Assembly: GCA_032622095.1 (NCBI GenBank)
Contig: CP136061.1
Span: forward strand, 232,436,944-232,500,943
Source: Siphonodentalium dalli
Lineage: Eukaryota; Mollusca; Scaphopoda; Gadilida; Siphonodentaliidae
Reading direction: 5' to 3'
DNA length: 64,000 nucleotides
The notes below the pieces were generated by a model. It worked only from the letters and a program-made list of their open reading frames with translations. It did not search any database and was not told the origin of the DNA. Below are positions 1 through 10,524 of the stretch, one piece after another; within the stretch, counting starts at the first letter, position 1; every line of letters begins with the position of its first letter. A program made the position numbers and the translations under genes.

Positions 1-526
1 GAAGGATGGAAAGTTCCCGAATAACCTTATACCCATTTTGGAGATGCTAGGGAACCAAATTTCTGTTGTCATGTGTAAGAGTGACCAATTCAGCCTCCCT
101 TCCCACAAAGATTTTCAACAGTTAAACCTTTTTTGGTTGTTGCGAGGGTGTTGAAAATTGGAACATAAATATGGAAGACCCTATTGTGATACCGGTAGTC
201 ATATCCCTGAATGTATGAAAATATTAATCTACTAAGACAAACCAGGAAGACTTGATGTAAGTTGAGGACCCATGTGACTTTGTTAGGTGAATCATGCACC
301 AAGCCATAAAATGTCATTCAGCAATGGTAAACTAATCCTCAGAGGGGACAATGACTTCTTGGGGGAGGTGAATTTCTTTCAAGAACTCCTGTGACCACGT
401 AGCTGAGTTTACTACACAAGTTGTGCAAATCACATTAAAAGTGCATTTTCCCCAGTTAATGATAGCTGATTGAAATTTTGAGACAATAAATATCTCTCTT
501 CATTTGCGTGAAATAAATAGACAATT
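1..526. other. no gene recognised
   Basis: AT-rich sequence with only short unsupported reading frames. I see no splice-bounded exon, RNA gene or clear repeat here. Confidence 0.5.
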
Positions 527-527
527 G

Positions 528-664
528 TTAACTATTCTGAATAGCGTATGGTTTTTCTCATTGAGTCAGATGCGGAGGATTATTTATACAAGGTGCTAGC
601 CTCATGAAAATAATCCGCACATCTCACGAGAGGGGATAAACCGTACGCTACTCAGAAAAGTTAA
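528..664. mobile_element. short foldback MITE with TTAA flanks
   Basis: Imperfect inverted repeat: the arm starting CTATTCTGAATAGCGTATGG at 532 pairs with 638-660, with a few mismatches, and a second internal pairing runs around GGATTATTT/AATAATCC. TTAA stands directly outside each end (528-531 and 661-664), as expected for a TTAA-targeting (piggyBac-like) non-autonomous element. It has no coding capacity. The family is inferred from the duplication only. Confidence 0.6.
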
Positions 665-986
665 CTTTTGTGTTTATTTTATTTTTCTATACCAGTTTGT
701 TATGATCCAGACCATAATGAAACACATGGTTAGACCGAACACATTCTTAAAGCTACAACACCACTAGCCTTTTCTGTTAAGATAATGCACAAGGATATAC
801 CGAATGATGCAAAAATATGATATCATGACGTAGCGCTTAGAACAGGATAACATCTTGAGAGTGGAATAACACGTTCAATCTTCTGGGAGTGGGGTTATGA
901 TTTATGTTTTGACATAAAATGAAAATATAATAAATACTTTTATTCCAATTCCCAACACCAAATAAAAATCACGCGCAAACAATAGT

Positions 987-1386
987 TTAACCCTTTACCC
1001 AACAAACCGGCCCAAACCGGCCAAATAAAGCTTCAACAGCCTAAAATATCTTCGGTCTGTCTCAATAAAACCATACAAATATGGATATCATTGGAACCGG
1101 CTCATTGACCACATTGTGATGGTTATAGTTATACCCTGTGCCAATGCATTCTCTTATATATGCGAGTCGACCATAGGTCGCCTCGCATATATAAGAGAAT
1201 GCATTGGCCTAAAAAAAATCTTTTTTTAACACTTTTTACCATTTTTTCTTACATTCTTTAACAATTTAAAAAAATTTAATGTGTTAAGCCAATGCATTCT
1301 CTTATATATGCGAGGCGACCTATGGTCGACTCGCATATATAAGAGAATGCATTGGCACAGGGCCCTTCTGTTGGGTAAAGGGTTAA
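987..1386. mobile_element. TTAA foldback element with two internal hairpins
   Basis: The terminal inverted repeat is CCCTTTACCCAACA (991-1004 and 1369-1382), flanked by TTAA at 987-990 and 1383-1386. Inside are two near-perfect hairpins of about 68 bp built on GCCAATGCATTCTCTTATAT (about 1140-1207 and 1287-1355), themselves arranged as inverted copies around an AT-rich spacer. Short reading frames across it are by-products of the palindromes. The hairpin module recurs at 1893-2035, 12830-13005, 32513-32682 and 38711-39124, each time with different flanks. Confidence 0.8.
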
Positions 1387-1639
1387 AACTGAACTGGATC
1401 TTTATATGTGGAACTTTTGTGGGCTGTTTTCTGTCCATCATGCTCCCAACTTTTGTATTTGTAAATATAAGCAATATAAAAATATGCTGTTTGGAAAAGG
1501 AAAGCTTTAAATTATACTGCATGGAAGTGGTTGTACTCTGTACTGAACATGATGTACATAGCAATACTCATCCAATCACTGTGATTAAAGCATCATGAAT
1601 GCTCAGCAGAGGATAACAAGGGTAACGCCAGGCATTGGC

Positions 1640-1880
1640 CATGCCCCCGACTGTACGCTCAATATTGGCTATATTTAGAGCTAAAATGAAGTAATCGTGG
1701 GGCATTTCTCTCAGTTTAGCTCCGGGTCATAACTCTGTCAAAGGGCCATAACTCTGGAAAAAAAATGCAGACAAAACCTGCAATATGAAGGACGGACAGA
1801 TGAATGTCTCCACTATATACTCCTGAAAAAAATTAATTCAATTCACAAATTTCCAAGTCAAACAAGGGCCGTAACTCTGG
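1640..1880. repeat. dispersed repeat with 'CATAACTCTG' tracts
   Basis: GGTCATAACTCTG, GGCCATAACTCTG and GGCCGTAACTCTG recur, followed by a GGACGGACAGA tract. It resembles the block at 27640-28040 in composition, with 'gccaataactc' and an 'acggacgg' tract. This sequence style is common in bivalve genomes. Non-coding. Confidence 0.4.
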
Positions 1881-1892
1881 TAAACATTTTGT

Positions 1893-2035
1893 GAAAACCC
1901 TGTGCTAATGCATTCTCTTATATATCGGGACTCGGGAGCCTCCCATATATAAGAGAAGCATTGTCCTAACAATATTTACCTTGACCTTACACGCCAGTGC
2001 ATTCTCTTATATATGTGAGGCTCCCTTACTAATTA
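1893..2035. repeat. degraded copy of the GCATTCTCTTATAT hairpin element
   Basis: Begins CCCTGTGCTAATGCATTCTC at about 1899. It holds one decayed hairpin (TATATCGGGACTCGGGAGCC), then a second arm at about 1992 (CAGTGCATTCTCTTATATAT) that breaks off. Confidence 0.55.
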
Positions 2036-2059
2036 TTCAGCTTTGAGTGTGAAAACTAT

Positions 2060-2612
2060 TTGGTTTGAGTCGAGGAACACATCCTTCAAAGCTCAGAGCT
2101 ATTAGATTTAATTTGATCTATTTATTTTCTCTACCTCAAATTTCATATATGGTGATGCCTGGTTCGAACTGGAATTCCCCAACATGTGTCATCACAAATG
2201 TAAACAAACATCTTCTTTTATGCGTGATCAGCATAGTATTATAACTATGTCTATTTTCATGCATAGAACATGATTACTGAATTAGGAATAAGTATACCTA
2301 TGTATCCGCATGCCAACTATTACAAGATACTGTCAATAATTTTCGTCGTCTTTTATTCCAAGAATAATTTCCAATTTCCAAACACGGCGCTAACCACAAC
2401 CCAAACTCTCATTACGGTGTCCGTGACTCCGTGCATGTATATGTATATTTACGGTAAAATTTTTCCTAGGCTTACAACAATTCTGAGGTGGTGAACATAA
2501 ATATATGTCAAAAAACAAAATCTAATAGCTCTCAACTAAATTTAAAGATGTTTCACCCGTGGATTTGAAGAATTGGTAATTTATGAATGTTAAATTGGAC
2601 AGGATATCTTTA
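2060..2612. repeat. diverged fragments of the 480-bp TTAA element family
   Basis: 'TTTGAGTCGAGGAACAC..AAAGCTCAGAGCTATTAGAT' at about 2060-2110 matches the interior of the elements at 30758, 32878 and 36316. 2545-2612 carries TTAAAGAT-type ends facing each other, like the right end of the 15201-15629 copy. Heavily decayed and probably rearranged. Confidence 0.4.
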
Positions 2613-2628
2613 AAAGTTCCAATACAAC

Positions 2629-2795
2629 TACAGTAATGCCCTAAATAATCGACTCCTTAACCAGAGCAGAATTATGGGTAACTTTTCAGGATTTAGTCGG
2701 AAATATGGCTTGTTGCCATATTTCCGACTAAATCCTGAAAAGTTACCCATAATTCTACTCTGGTTAAGGAGTCGATTACTTAGGGCATTACTGTA
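2629..2795. mobile_element. Tc1/mariner-like hairpin MITE (copy 1)
   Basis: Almost perfect palindrome with arms of about 75 bp and a very small loop. The termini are CAGTAATGCCCTAA at 2631 and the complementary end at 2793, and a TA lies outside both ends (2629-2630, 2794-2795). TA flanks with CAGT-type termini fit Tc1/mariner MITEs. A second copy with a longer loop lies at 13589-13802. The folded arms create the short open frame here. Confidence 0.7.
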
Positions 2796-3081
2796 TGTGT
2801 GACTTAAACACCGCACACATATATGATAAGACGATAATAAATATATGGTTTGTCTGCAGTCAATTGACCTAAATGGCCTCGATCACAATGCAGAAGGCTT
2901 GTACAGAAATATTTACAAGTATCTGTATTTTGTTCTATTGGAATGTCTGTTACTAGTACATCTCATGATAAACTTGAAAATAAAATCTCTGAGTAAACCA
3001 TGGACGTAAATAAACATCGCTGAGTAAACCAATATATAACAGCATCAATTTAAAAAATTTGTATCTACCTGATCTACACGT

Positions 3082-3515
3082 CAGGCCTGAGTTTAGTGTG
3101 CCTGTCATTTGCAGAATGAGGTCCCCATAGGGTGAACTTAATAATCCCACATAGCGGGCTAGCATCACTAAATTCACCCTCTGGGGACCTCAATCTGCAT
3201 GGGCCTTATCTTCTCTGGAAAATTTCTTTTTAATAAAATTTCTATAGTCTTCACATAGATTCTATTTCTTTTTTTAGTTTAGATTCTCTATATCCCCAAA
3301 TTGGCAGATGACACATTGCATAATCGAGGTTCCCAAAGGGTGTACATCACAATATTCACCATTTGGGAACTTCAATCTGAGTCTATGTCTCCCATAGCAG
3401 AATGAGATCCCCAGAGGGTGAATTTGGTTATGCTAGCCCGCTAGGGATAGAGTCACTAAATTCACCCTCTGGGGACCTCATTCTGCAAATGACAGGCACC
3501 TTACACTCAGGCTTG
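3082..3515. mobile_element. foldback element, GAATGAGGTCCCC family (copy 1)
   Basis: Two hairpins built on GCAGAATGAGGTCCCCAGAG form the ends, joined by an internal spacer. The outer ends match as inverted repeats (CAGGCCTGAG..GTGCCTGTC on the left and its complement ending 3515). A partly eroded target duplication shares TACAC. The element sits about 85 nt beyond the stop codon of the zinc-finger gene, just past its poly(A) signal. Other copies: 4986-5426, 7274-7527, 10533-10973. Confidence 0.7.
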
Positions 3516-3595
3516 ATACACAAAGAAAAATGTGACAGACTTACTGCAAATCAAAAAGAAAATCCCTGAAAATATGAATGTTTTTTTTATATTCC

Positions 3596-3601
3596 TTTAT
3601 T
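3596..3601 (-). other. poly(A) signal of the zinc-finger gene
   Basis: AATAAA on the minus strand, overlapping the TAA stop codon (3602-3600). An A-rich/T-rich tract follows. It implies a very short 3' UTR ending before the foldback element. Confidence 0.5.
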
Positions 3602-4937
3602 AAGTCTCTTGTTCCATGTTGGCAGCCTTGGAGATATTGTTGGTATGTATCTGTGTTTCCTCGTGTAATTGCATTTGTCTTACAGTGAAGTACCCCTTAT
3701 TACAAGGCTCACACTTGAATGGATAGTCGCCAGTATGGTAAATCTTATGTTTCCTAAGCTGATCTCTGTTAGCAAACTTTGCATCACACTCTTTGCAAGC
3801 ATATGGCTTTTCACCAGTATGCATTCTCCTGTGATCAACAAGGTTACCACGGTAACGGAATGTCAAGTGACACACCTCACATGCAAACGGCCGTTCATCT
3901 GTGTGTGCTCTCATATGCTCCTCTAGGGTAGTCCTCCTTATAAAGCCCTGACCACATATCTCACATTTGTATGCTCGGTCTGTAGAATGTATTTTTTTAT
4001 GCTCAATCATATTTGATCTGGTTACAAAACTCTTTTCACACAGATCACATGTGTGTGGTCGAATACCTTTGTGATTGTCCCTGTGCATTTCAAGGGAATG
4101 TTTCCACCGAAAACGTGCATCACACATATCACATGCAAACTGCTTTATACTTGTATGCATCCTCTTGTGTGTTCTGAGTTGAGATGCCTGAACAAAAGCT
4201 TTATCACACTCCTCGCACTTATACGGCCGTTCCCCAGTATGAGTTCGTTTATGCTCTCTCACGCCTTTGCTGTTTTTAAAAGTCTTCGGACACTGATCGC
4301 AGGAATATGGTCTCTCGTCCGAATGGCACACCATGTGTCTTCTGAGGTAAGGTTTCTCTTTGAACTGTTTGAGGCAAATATCACACCGAAAAGGTTTATC
4401 CGATGCTTTCTCCCCTCCCAATACAACTTGGTTGCAGGTAGCTGTGTCAACTTTACTTAAATTAGCCATGTTTCCATCTAATTTCGTAACTTTGTGTTGG
4501 TTATCATCAGTGTTGAAACTCTGATTTTTTGGCACTCCAGTGTTATTTCTTTCGCCAATTAATCTGAATGCTTGTGGCAGTGAAGGTTCTTCTAATTCAA
4601 CTTGTTGCTTTGTCATAGAGACATCTACTATACCAACGGTTGAACCAACATCTGCATTGCATCCATAAATATTATTAGCAGTATCTATATTTGCAAACTG
4701 AATACATTGCCTAGCAACATTAGCATGATTGATTGATGAATCAATACTCCTAGCACCTGTAATAATTGTAGCGGATTCTTTCACATCTGACGTTACTTGA
4801 GTTTTGTGCAATGAAGGCCTTGTCTGTTGCAATGTTTCATTACCAATGGTGTGTTCGTATACCATATCTGGTTCAGCTCTATTCTCAGATGTAGAAACAG
4901 ACCGTAGAATATCTTTTTCAAATGGCTGTTTTTGAAC
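3600..4937 (-). CDS. C2H2 zinc-finger gene, last exon (fingers 11-19)
   Basis: This exon encodes 445 residues. The first ~180 are a low-complexity acidic/polar region. Nine consecutive C2H2 fingers then fill about 4391-3645, with classic linkers such as HTGERPYKC, HTDERPFAC and HTGEKPYAC; the last finger has a lengthened His spacing. Such arrays bind DNA, so a nuclear transcription factor or repressor is the default reading. A Met at 4865 could start it, but the frame stays open upstream for 24 codons to a polypyrimidine-AG acceptor (TTCTTTCAG, ending at 4938), phase 0. The block at 7561-8019 ends at a phase-0 GTAACT donor, so I join the two. The stop overlaps an AATAAA. No KRAB, BTB or SCAN domain is visible. 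An independent gene starting at 4865 remains possible. Confidence 0.85.
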   Translation of the reverse strand, partial: VQKQPFEKDILRSVSTSENRAEPDMVYEHTIGNETLQQTRPSLHKTQVTSDVKESATIITGARSIDSSINHANVARQCIQFANIDTANNIYGCNADVGSTVGIVDVSMTKQQVELEEPSLPQAFRLIGERNNTGVPKNQSFNTDDNQHKVTKLDGNMANLSKVDTATCNQVVLGGEKASDKPFRCDICLKQFKEKPYLRRHMVCHSDERPYSCDQCPKTFKNSKGVREHKRTHTGERPYKCEECDKAFVQASQLRTHKRMHTSIKQFACDMCDARFRWKHSLEMHRDNHKGIRPHTCDLCEKSFVTRSNMIEHKKIHSTDRAYKCEICGQGFIRRTTLEEHMRAHTDERPFACEVCHLTFRYRGNLVDHRRMHTGEKPYACKECDAKFANRDQLRKHKIYHTGDYPFKCEPCNKGYFTVRQMQLHEETQIHTNNISKAANMEQET

Positions 4938-4977
4938 CTGAAAGAACGTTTAAAGGGACATAAGGTAAATGTGAAAA

Positions 4978-5434
4978 ATCATAAACACGCCGGCAAATAG
5001 GTGTCTGTCATATATGCAGAATGAGGTCCCCAGAGTGTGAATTTAGTGATGCCTGCTGTGCTGGACAGCATCACTAAACTCACCCTCTGGGGACCACATT
5101 CTGCTCAGGCCTCATCTTATAGGATGTATCCATAGTCTCAAATTAATTGCTTTTAGTTATATTTTCCATTCTGGGAAGTTTCTATATCCCCTAATTTGCA
5201 GAAGATAAAATGCATGATCGAGGTGACACTATGTGTGAAAATTGCCCACTTCTACTGGGGAACTCTGATCCTAGGTCTCCCATAGCAGTTGATGCCTAAG
5301 CAGAATGAGGTTCCCAGAGGGTGAATTTAGTGATACTAGCCTCAGTAGCCTGCCATGCTGGACAGCATCACTAAGTTCACCCTATGGGGACCTCATTCAG
5401 CAAATGACACACTCTTTGCAGGCTTGATCATAAA
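4978..5434. mobile_element. foldback element, GAATGAGGTCCCC family, perfect 8-bp duplication (copy 2)
   Basis: The element spans 4986-5426 and lies between identical 8-bp direct repeats ATCATAAA (4978-4985, 5427-5434), as made by hAT-type transposases. Two hairpins containing GCAGAATGAGG and GGTGAATTTAGTGAT flank a unique middle. It lies 40 nt inside intron 2, next to the acceptor of the last exon. Confidence 0.8.
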
Positions 5435-5539
5435 TGTTTGTAAAGCCATCACCACAAAGGATATGGAAAAATAGATAAACTTTGTTCTTATTTTATTATT
5501 GATAACTCTTCAATGACAAGATTTTGCATTTTGAAACCA

Positions 5540-5735
5540 TTGTTATGAATTTGAATTTTTTTATTAGCTCATAATAATAATCATTATATTTAGCTATATA
5601 TAGTTGATTAGATGAGAATGAGAAACAAACACAAGTGACAGTGAAGAATGAGTATAGATGGGTGAAAGATTTTTTTTATAAAAGGTTGGAAAGGATAAGT
5701 ATTAGTAGCCTATTAATAGAGTTATGTACTTGTAT
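5540..5735. repeat. dispersed repeat shared with 39990-40165
   Basis: The segment from 'TTATTAGCTCATAATAATAA' to 'AGTAGCCTATTAATAGAG' reappears as its reverse complement at 39990-40165 (TCTATTAATAGGCTACTAAT onward), and its first part again at about 45850-45895. Function unknown. It lies in intron 2 of the zinc-finger gene. Confidence 0.6.
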
Positions 5736-6289
5736 ATCTGTACTGTTCCAGTGAAAGTTCAGTTATCAACTTATATTGCCAAACTGTAGCAGCAAATCAA
5801 ATGATTAAGTTGAAAATCTGTGTTTTCTGGAATATTTCTCATTGCTCTGACCTTTTAGAAGACTTTCATGACTTGATCAGAATTTCCTCAACTGTTTGTT
5901 CAAACTTTGTTGACAAAATGGCTGGCAACACAGCACCAGGTAACATGGTTATGACTAAAGGCAGTTGGCAATAGGACTGCAATGATGTAGAGGGTTCATG
6001 TTGTGATGTGCAGCACAATTTCCCCCCTACAATGTGATGTGCATCACATTGTAAACTTAAGTGAATGAACCTGATAATTGTCACTCCAGAATAATGAATG
6101 ATGGACAGCTAAAACAGTAAATATATGATCCTTGAAGCTAATTGTTCTATATCAATTTGTTACAAATAGTGTGTGATACATTGACAGAACAACTGAAACA
6201 CATTTTTACAGTTTGATTGTCCCCATACTTGTTGGTTGCATGGTCGGAAATTAGTGCAGGAAATTTCAGTAAAAAAATATAAAAAATAA
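5736..6289. other. intron sequence, nothing recognised
   Basis: Middle of intron 2 of the zinc-finger gene. It contains only short unsupported frames and a small palindrome near 6005-6055 (AATGTGATG/CATCACATT). Confidence 0.4.
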
Positions 6290-7190
6290 GAATTTCCACC
6301 ACCATTGTAATAATATATAGTCTATATAAATACTTTTAAAAAGTAAGTCCCCCCTCATATAATACCCCATATTTCCCGTGTTATTCATCTGATTGAAATT
6401 GAGAATAGGGTAAATGCAGTACATTGCAGTACATGTAGTTAATTATCCTGATTGTTTTCTAATAATCTACAGATTGTTGCTTGATTAGAAAATTTTCCAT
6501 TTAACATTCACACTTTCAACTTTGACCCTCAACAGAATTGTGTGTTGATGGGTAAACTGGGTGATCAGTCTTTATTAAGTGTCGCTGACCTTATTAATGC
6601 ATGGAATTTTCTTGAACATGACCAGTTGGTACTCTATGGGAATTTAGGGGCATGCTTTTGAACTACCTCCATATCTGGTCAACTACATTCACTCGAAAGG
6701 ACCCCTGCCCCATATGGCAGACCAGTAAATTGTTAACGCCACAGATCTATTGAAGGCAAACAGCCCATAAAGCAGGTCACGTGAAGGATAGGTTTCTCCC
6801 CGATTGCGACAAGAAAACTCAGCCACATTTCAAGAAACTGATGGTACGAAACACCGCTTAAAAATTGAATAGTCTTTACATAGCAAGATATTTCTTATCA
6901 CATTCGGTGAAAAAAAAAAATTCTACGAACAACATGAGTTACGTAGGTGTTTGAATTCAAAGTGTAATTTTTTAAAATGGCAAATTTTCCAATCAAGAAG
7001 AAAGTTAGAAAACTATCGGATAATTAACTACCGCAATGTACTGCATTTAAAAAATTCGCAATTCATTTAAAAATTTCAACTCGATCGGATGAATAACACA
7101 GGAGATACATGGTATTATATGAGGGGGTGGGGCTTACTTTTAATGAGGTGTTTTAATGAGTAACTATAGTGGTGGGAGTGGTTATTTTGG
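6290..7190. mobile_element. ~0.9-kb element with ~130-bp inverted ends
   Basis: 6342-6450 (AAAGTAAGTCCCCCCTCATA through ATGCAGTACATTGCAGTACA and AGTTAATTATCC) is repeated in reverse complement at about 7018-7145. The outer 'CCACCAC' stretches (about 6296, and the complement near 7170) extend the match. The interior shows no coding region. It is non-autonomous, inserted in intron 2 of the zinc-finger gene. I could not fix the target duplication. Confidence 0.65.
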
Positions 7191-7273
7191 GGGGGAGGGG
7201 GGTTGACACAAATTGCTAACAACTATAAAGAGTAGGAAGCTGCTCCTGCTATTCAAGACATTACAAATGAATC

Positions 7274-7527
7274 CAAGCCTTGAAATAGTGTGCCTGTCAT
7301 TTGCAGAATGAGGTCCCCAGAGGGTGAATTTAGTGATGCTACCCCGCATAGCGGGCTAGCATCACCAAATTCACCCTCTGGGGACCTCATTCTGCTTACA
7401 CCTCAGCAGAATGAGGTTCACAGAGGGTGAATTTGGTGATGCTAGCCCGCTATGCGGGGTAGCATCACTAAATTCACCCTCTGGGGACCTCATTCTGCAA
7501 ATGACAGATGCACTATTTCAAGGCTTG
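7274..7527. mobile_element. foldback element, GAATGAGGTCCCC family (copy 3, compact)
   Basis: Compact 254-bp form with two complete hairpins back to back. Termini are CAAGCCTTGAAATAGTG and its complement, with a weak 8-bp flank match (AATGAATC/CATGCATC). It starts 33 nt inside intron 2 from the donor at 7560. Confidence 0.75.
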
Positions 7528-7560
7528 CATGCATCGTTGCAGCCCTAGTCAGCAAGTTAC

Positions 7561-8019
7561 CTCTTGATTGTAGATGTCCGTGCAACTAGACAGCTGATTA
7601 GTCAGTGCCTGCCTTTCCATTTGACATGTCTCAGCAGGGCCTCCATCGTTGCCATGCGGTTCACACCCTTCATGCTGGTCACCTCCATTGTTGTCCGGTG
7701 GTTCACACCCTTCACCTCCATTGTTGCTCGGTGGTTCACACCCTTCACGCCGGTTTCCTCCATTGTTGCCAGGCAGTTCACACGTTTCACGCTGGTTGCT
7801 GTGAATGCTATTTCCATTGGTTGATGAATTTCCTGTTGTACTTGGGTCATTTTCCTTTCTGACATCGGAAACGCGAATGTTACCAGGCTTCTTCCAATTG
7901 AAGACCTTCCTTGTATTGATTGTATTACTACAATGTATTCTGTTCATGTGAGATTTCAGACCTTCTTTTGAAAAGAAACCAATTGCACACTCCTCACACT
8001 CAAATAAACGTTTTCGAAT
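7561..8019 (-). CDS. C2H2 zinc-finger gene, middle exon (finger 10 and NNGG repeats)
   Basis: This block encodes 153 residues bounded by a TTTTTTCAG acceptor (ending at 8020) and a GAG|GTAACT donor (7560), both phase 0. It opens with one C2H2 finger (FECEEC..LKSHMNRIHC, residues 6-30) that the apparent Met at 7947 would cut in half, so the acceptor-bounded start is preferred. The second half is a Gly/Asn/Glu/Cys-rich tandem tract with 'EGCEPP' and 'NNGG' units, probably disordered. The upstream exon ends HTE and this one begins IRKRLFEC, an intact finger linker. The extra residues VTC-stop read past the donor are probably intronic. Confidence 0.75.
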
Positions 8020-8035
8020 CTGAAAAAATAGAGCT

Positions 8036-8320
8036 TTATTTTAATGATGCATAATCCAAATTAATGATTAAATGCTCCCAAATTACAATTTCTTTGGTTT
8101 CAGGGGTCAAAAATATTTGATTCGTGTCAAGCTCAGAGCGATCAGATATCGATTTTTGAAATCTATTATTTTTCACCAAATTGCGGATGAAGATGGATAA
8201 CTCTAAAATTGAGTGGCTTTGGATGTTAGATATTTGAGAATCCGGCCAAATTTTGTTGAACAAAATGTTGATAAACACCAGTTGGTTAGCATTAAATTTG
8301 GGCAATTAATCGATTCTGAT
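8036..8320. repeat. diverged copy of the 480-bp TTAA family
   Basis: It opens with a TTAA-TGATGCATAATCC end like the right terminus of the 15201-15629 element. It continues through 'GGGGTCAAAAATATTTGATTC', 'TCAGATATCGATTTTTGAAA' and 'GATGGATAACTCTAAAAT', all shared with the 30758, 32878 and 36316 copies. The far end is lost. It begins about 16-20 nt from the acceptor of the 7561-8019 exon. Confidence 0.6.
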
Positions 8321-8339
8321 AACTGAAGCGGCATATCAA

Positions 8340-8650
8340 ATGAAATTGTCAATGTCACTGTAGCTCAACTTGGAAAGGGAATAATTTCATGTGTTACAGT
8401 CATTGGAGCGGAAAGTTGAAATGTCTAATACTAGATAATAAACATTATTATATGATCATAAACTTTCTTCTAAAAGTCCCATACTAAATGATGGGCAAAA
8501 GAAGTTGATAAATCACGATATTTACCTGGTTGTTCTATAAATAGGCCAGATGGGTTAATAAAAAGATCATGCGACATCATGAGTTATTAATAGGAAGTAT
8601 GTAAAGTAGTGACGTTTGGTAATATTTTTCAACATACATGTATTGTTTAT
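8340..8650. repeat. segment related to 13150-13490
   Basis: 'CACTGTAGCTCAACTTGG..GGGAATAATTTCATGTGTTACAG' matches 13170-13240 with substitutions, and weaker matches follow over the next 200 bp. A diverged duplication or dispersed repeat, non-coding. Confidence 0.4.
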
Positions 8651-8764
8651 TAAATTTTGACTTGTTGAAAAACATTGTTGTGCATTTTATGGATTTATAT
8701 ATATGGGTCAGTAAGGTAGTTCAGGCCTAATGGGCTTGATACCATTGGTGGATCATATAATAAA

Positions 8765-8916
8765 ACACTTATTGTATGGTTTTGAGGTTGACATGAGGAT
8801 TTATCAACCCTTGGAAGTTAATATTCACCTCGGCCTGCGGCCTCGGACCTCGGTGAATATTAACTTTCTCGGGTTGATAAATCCTCATGTCAACCTTAAA
8901 ACCATGCAATAAATGT
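8765..8916. mobile_element. foldback MITE with TTGATAAATCCTCATGTCAA arms
   Basis: Near-perfect hairpin. 'ATGGTTTTGAGGTTGACATG' at 8775 pairs with 'CATGTCAACCTTAAAACCAT' near 8886-8905, and a GC-rich loop (CCTCGGCCTGCGGCCTCGG) lies in the centre. It is in intron 1 of the zinc-finger gene. I did not find a second copy in the window. Confidence 0.7.
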
Positions 8917-8934
8917 ACCGGTATATGAATAGAT

Positions 8935-9930
8935 ATATAAAGTAACATCCAAGATGGCCACTGGCGGCTATGTTTTCCAATGAAATTCAAATCAAACATA
9001 TGATAGCTCCCATCTAGTAGATCAATATCAAGATCAATATGATGTTTGGTGATGATTGGATGAGGGAAGTAGGCTATAGGGTGTGCCAATGGATTTAGTC
9101 ATGCAAAGAGTAAAATCCAAGATGGCTGCAGGCGAATGACCCCAAAATGACTCTTTCTCATCTACATGTCAATATTAACCTCCATGACAAATTTCCTGAT
9201 GTTCAGCCTGTACGTAGCCCGTGCTAATGGATTGAATTTTGAAATCCAAGATGGCCACTGGTGGCCATGTTTTTTTGCCGAATGACCCCTAATTGACTCG
9301 TTTCCAATCTACATGTCAATGTCAACAGCCATGACAAATTTCATAATGGTCTGAACAAAGATACGACTTGTAGCCCGTGCCAAAGGATTTAGTCATGTAA
9401 AGAGTAAAATCCAAGATGGCTGCCTGTGGTCTGTGGACATGTTTTTTGGTCGAATGACCCCAAAATGACTCGTTCCCATCTACATGTCAATATTAACATC
9501 CATGACAAATTTCATGATAAACACTCCAGCCTATTGCCCATGCTAATGCATTGAATTTTGAAATCCAAGATGGCTGCTGGTATGACTTGTAGCCCGTGCC
9601 AAAGGATTTAGTCATGCAAAGAGTAAAACCAAGATTCTGCCGGTGGCCATGTTTTATGGTAGATTGACCCCAAAATGACTGGTTCCATCTACAAATCAAT
9701 ATTAACATCCCTGACAACTTTCATGATGATCAGATGAACAGTACGACCTGTAGCCCGTGCTAATGGATTGAATTTTGAAATCCAAGATGGCCACTGGCAG
9801 CCATGTTTTTTTGCGTATGACCCATAAAAGGACTCATTCCCATCTACATATCAATGGCAACAGCTATGGCAAATTTCATAATGATCTGACCAAAGGTACG
9901 ATCTGTTGCCCATGCTAAAGGAAATTGTAG
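8935..9930. repeat. tandem array of a CCAAGATGGC repeat
   Basis: About seven irregular units of 130-170 bp (one shorter). Each has 'CCAAGATGGC', a 'GGCCATGTTTTT' stretch, 'GAATGACCC..AAATGACTC', 'CATCTACATGTCAATATTAA', 'ATGACAAATTTCATGAT' and 'CTTGTAGCCCGTGC'. A single inverted copy lies at 22005-22075. Short reading frames across the array are not conserved between units. Intron 1 of the zinc-finger gene. Confidence 0.7.
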
Positions 9931-10524
9931 ACAGATACACACATGCATATATGCATGACAGATACCAAGCCATGGCAATAGCTCAAACTTTACAAGTCAA
10001 GTTGAGCTAAAAAGTTAAAAAAATTTAAACGTTACATGATTTTCATATTCAGTGGTGGTCAACTCTGTGTGTTTCGAGTCATAGGAAAATAGCATAATTT
10101 CTCTCCCCTAAATTCTATCATCTGAGCTTAGAAGATATTATTTTTTAAATTGCTAATATAACTTTTTTTCTATTTAACAATTTCTTAGCTCTATCATAGC
10201 TCTGTCGGGTGGGAGAAGCTTATTTACTGACATTCGCTGTGCCATGGTCTGTTTTTGTATTGAAAATGGTCAATTTGAGTAATAAAATGGTTAAAATTAA
10301 GGGTTTTGTGCGTGTAAACCAAGGGGCATAAATCTTGACAAATTATACAAAGAAGCTAAAGTACATACATTTGATTACACCTAACATTTCTGTCGAAATT
10401 AAATCATGCTTGTTGGGACCAATGCCAAAGATAATGGCTCAGCATCGATTTGAAGTACAGTACCCCCCTCCCATGTTGGCCAAAATTATTGTGTATTGCT
10501 ACCTCAGCATTTAAAATTATATAG
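9931..10524. other. intron sequence, nothing recognised
   Basis: AT-rich remainder of intron 1 of the zinc-finger gene. I see no repeat or coding structure. Confidence 0.4.

Noticed and set aside
3600-4865. Independent 421-residue zinc-finger gene starting at 4865
   Set aside because: The frame is open for 24 codons upstream to an in-phase acceptor, and an in-phase donor exists upstream; kept only as an alternative.
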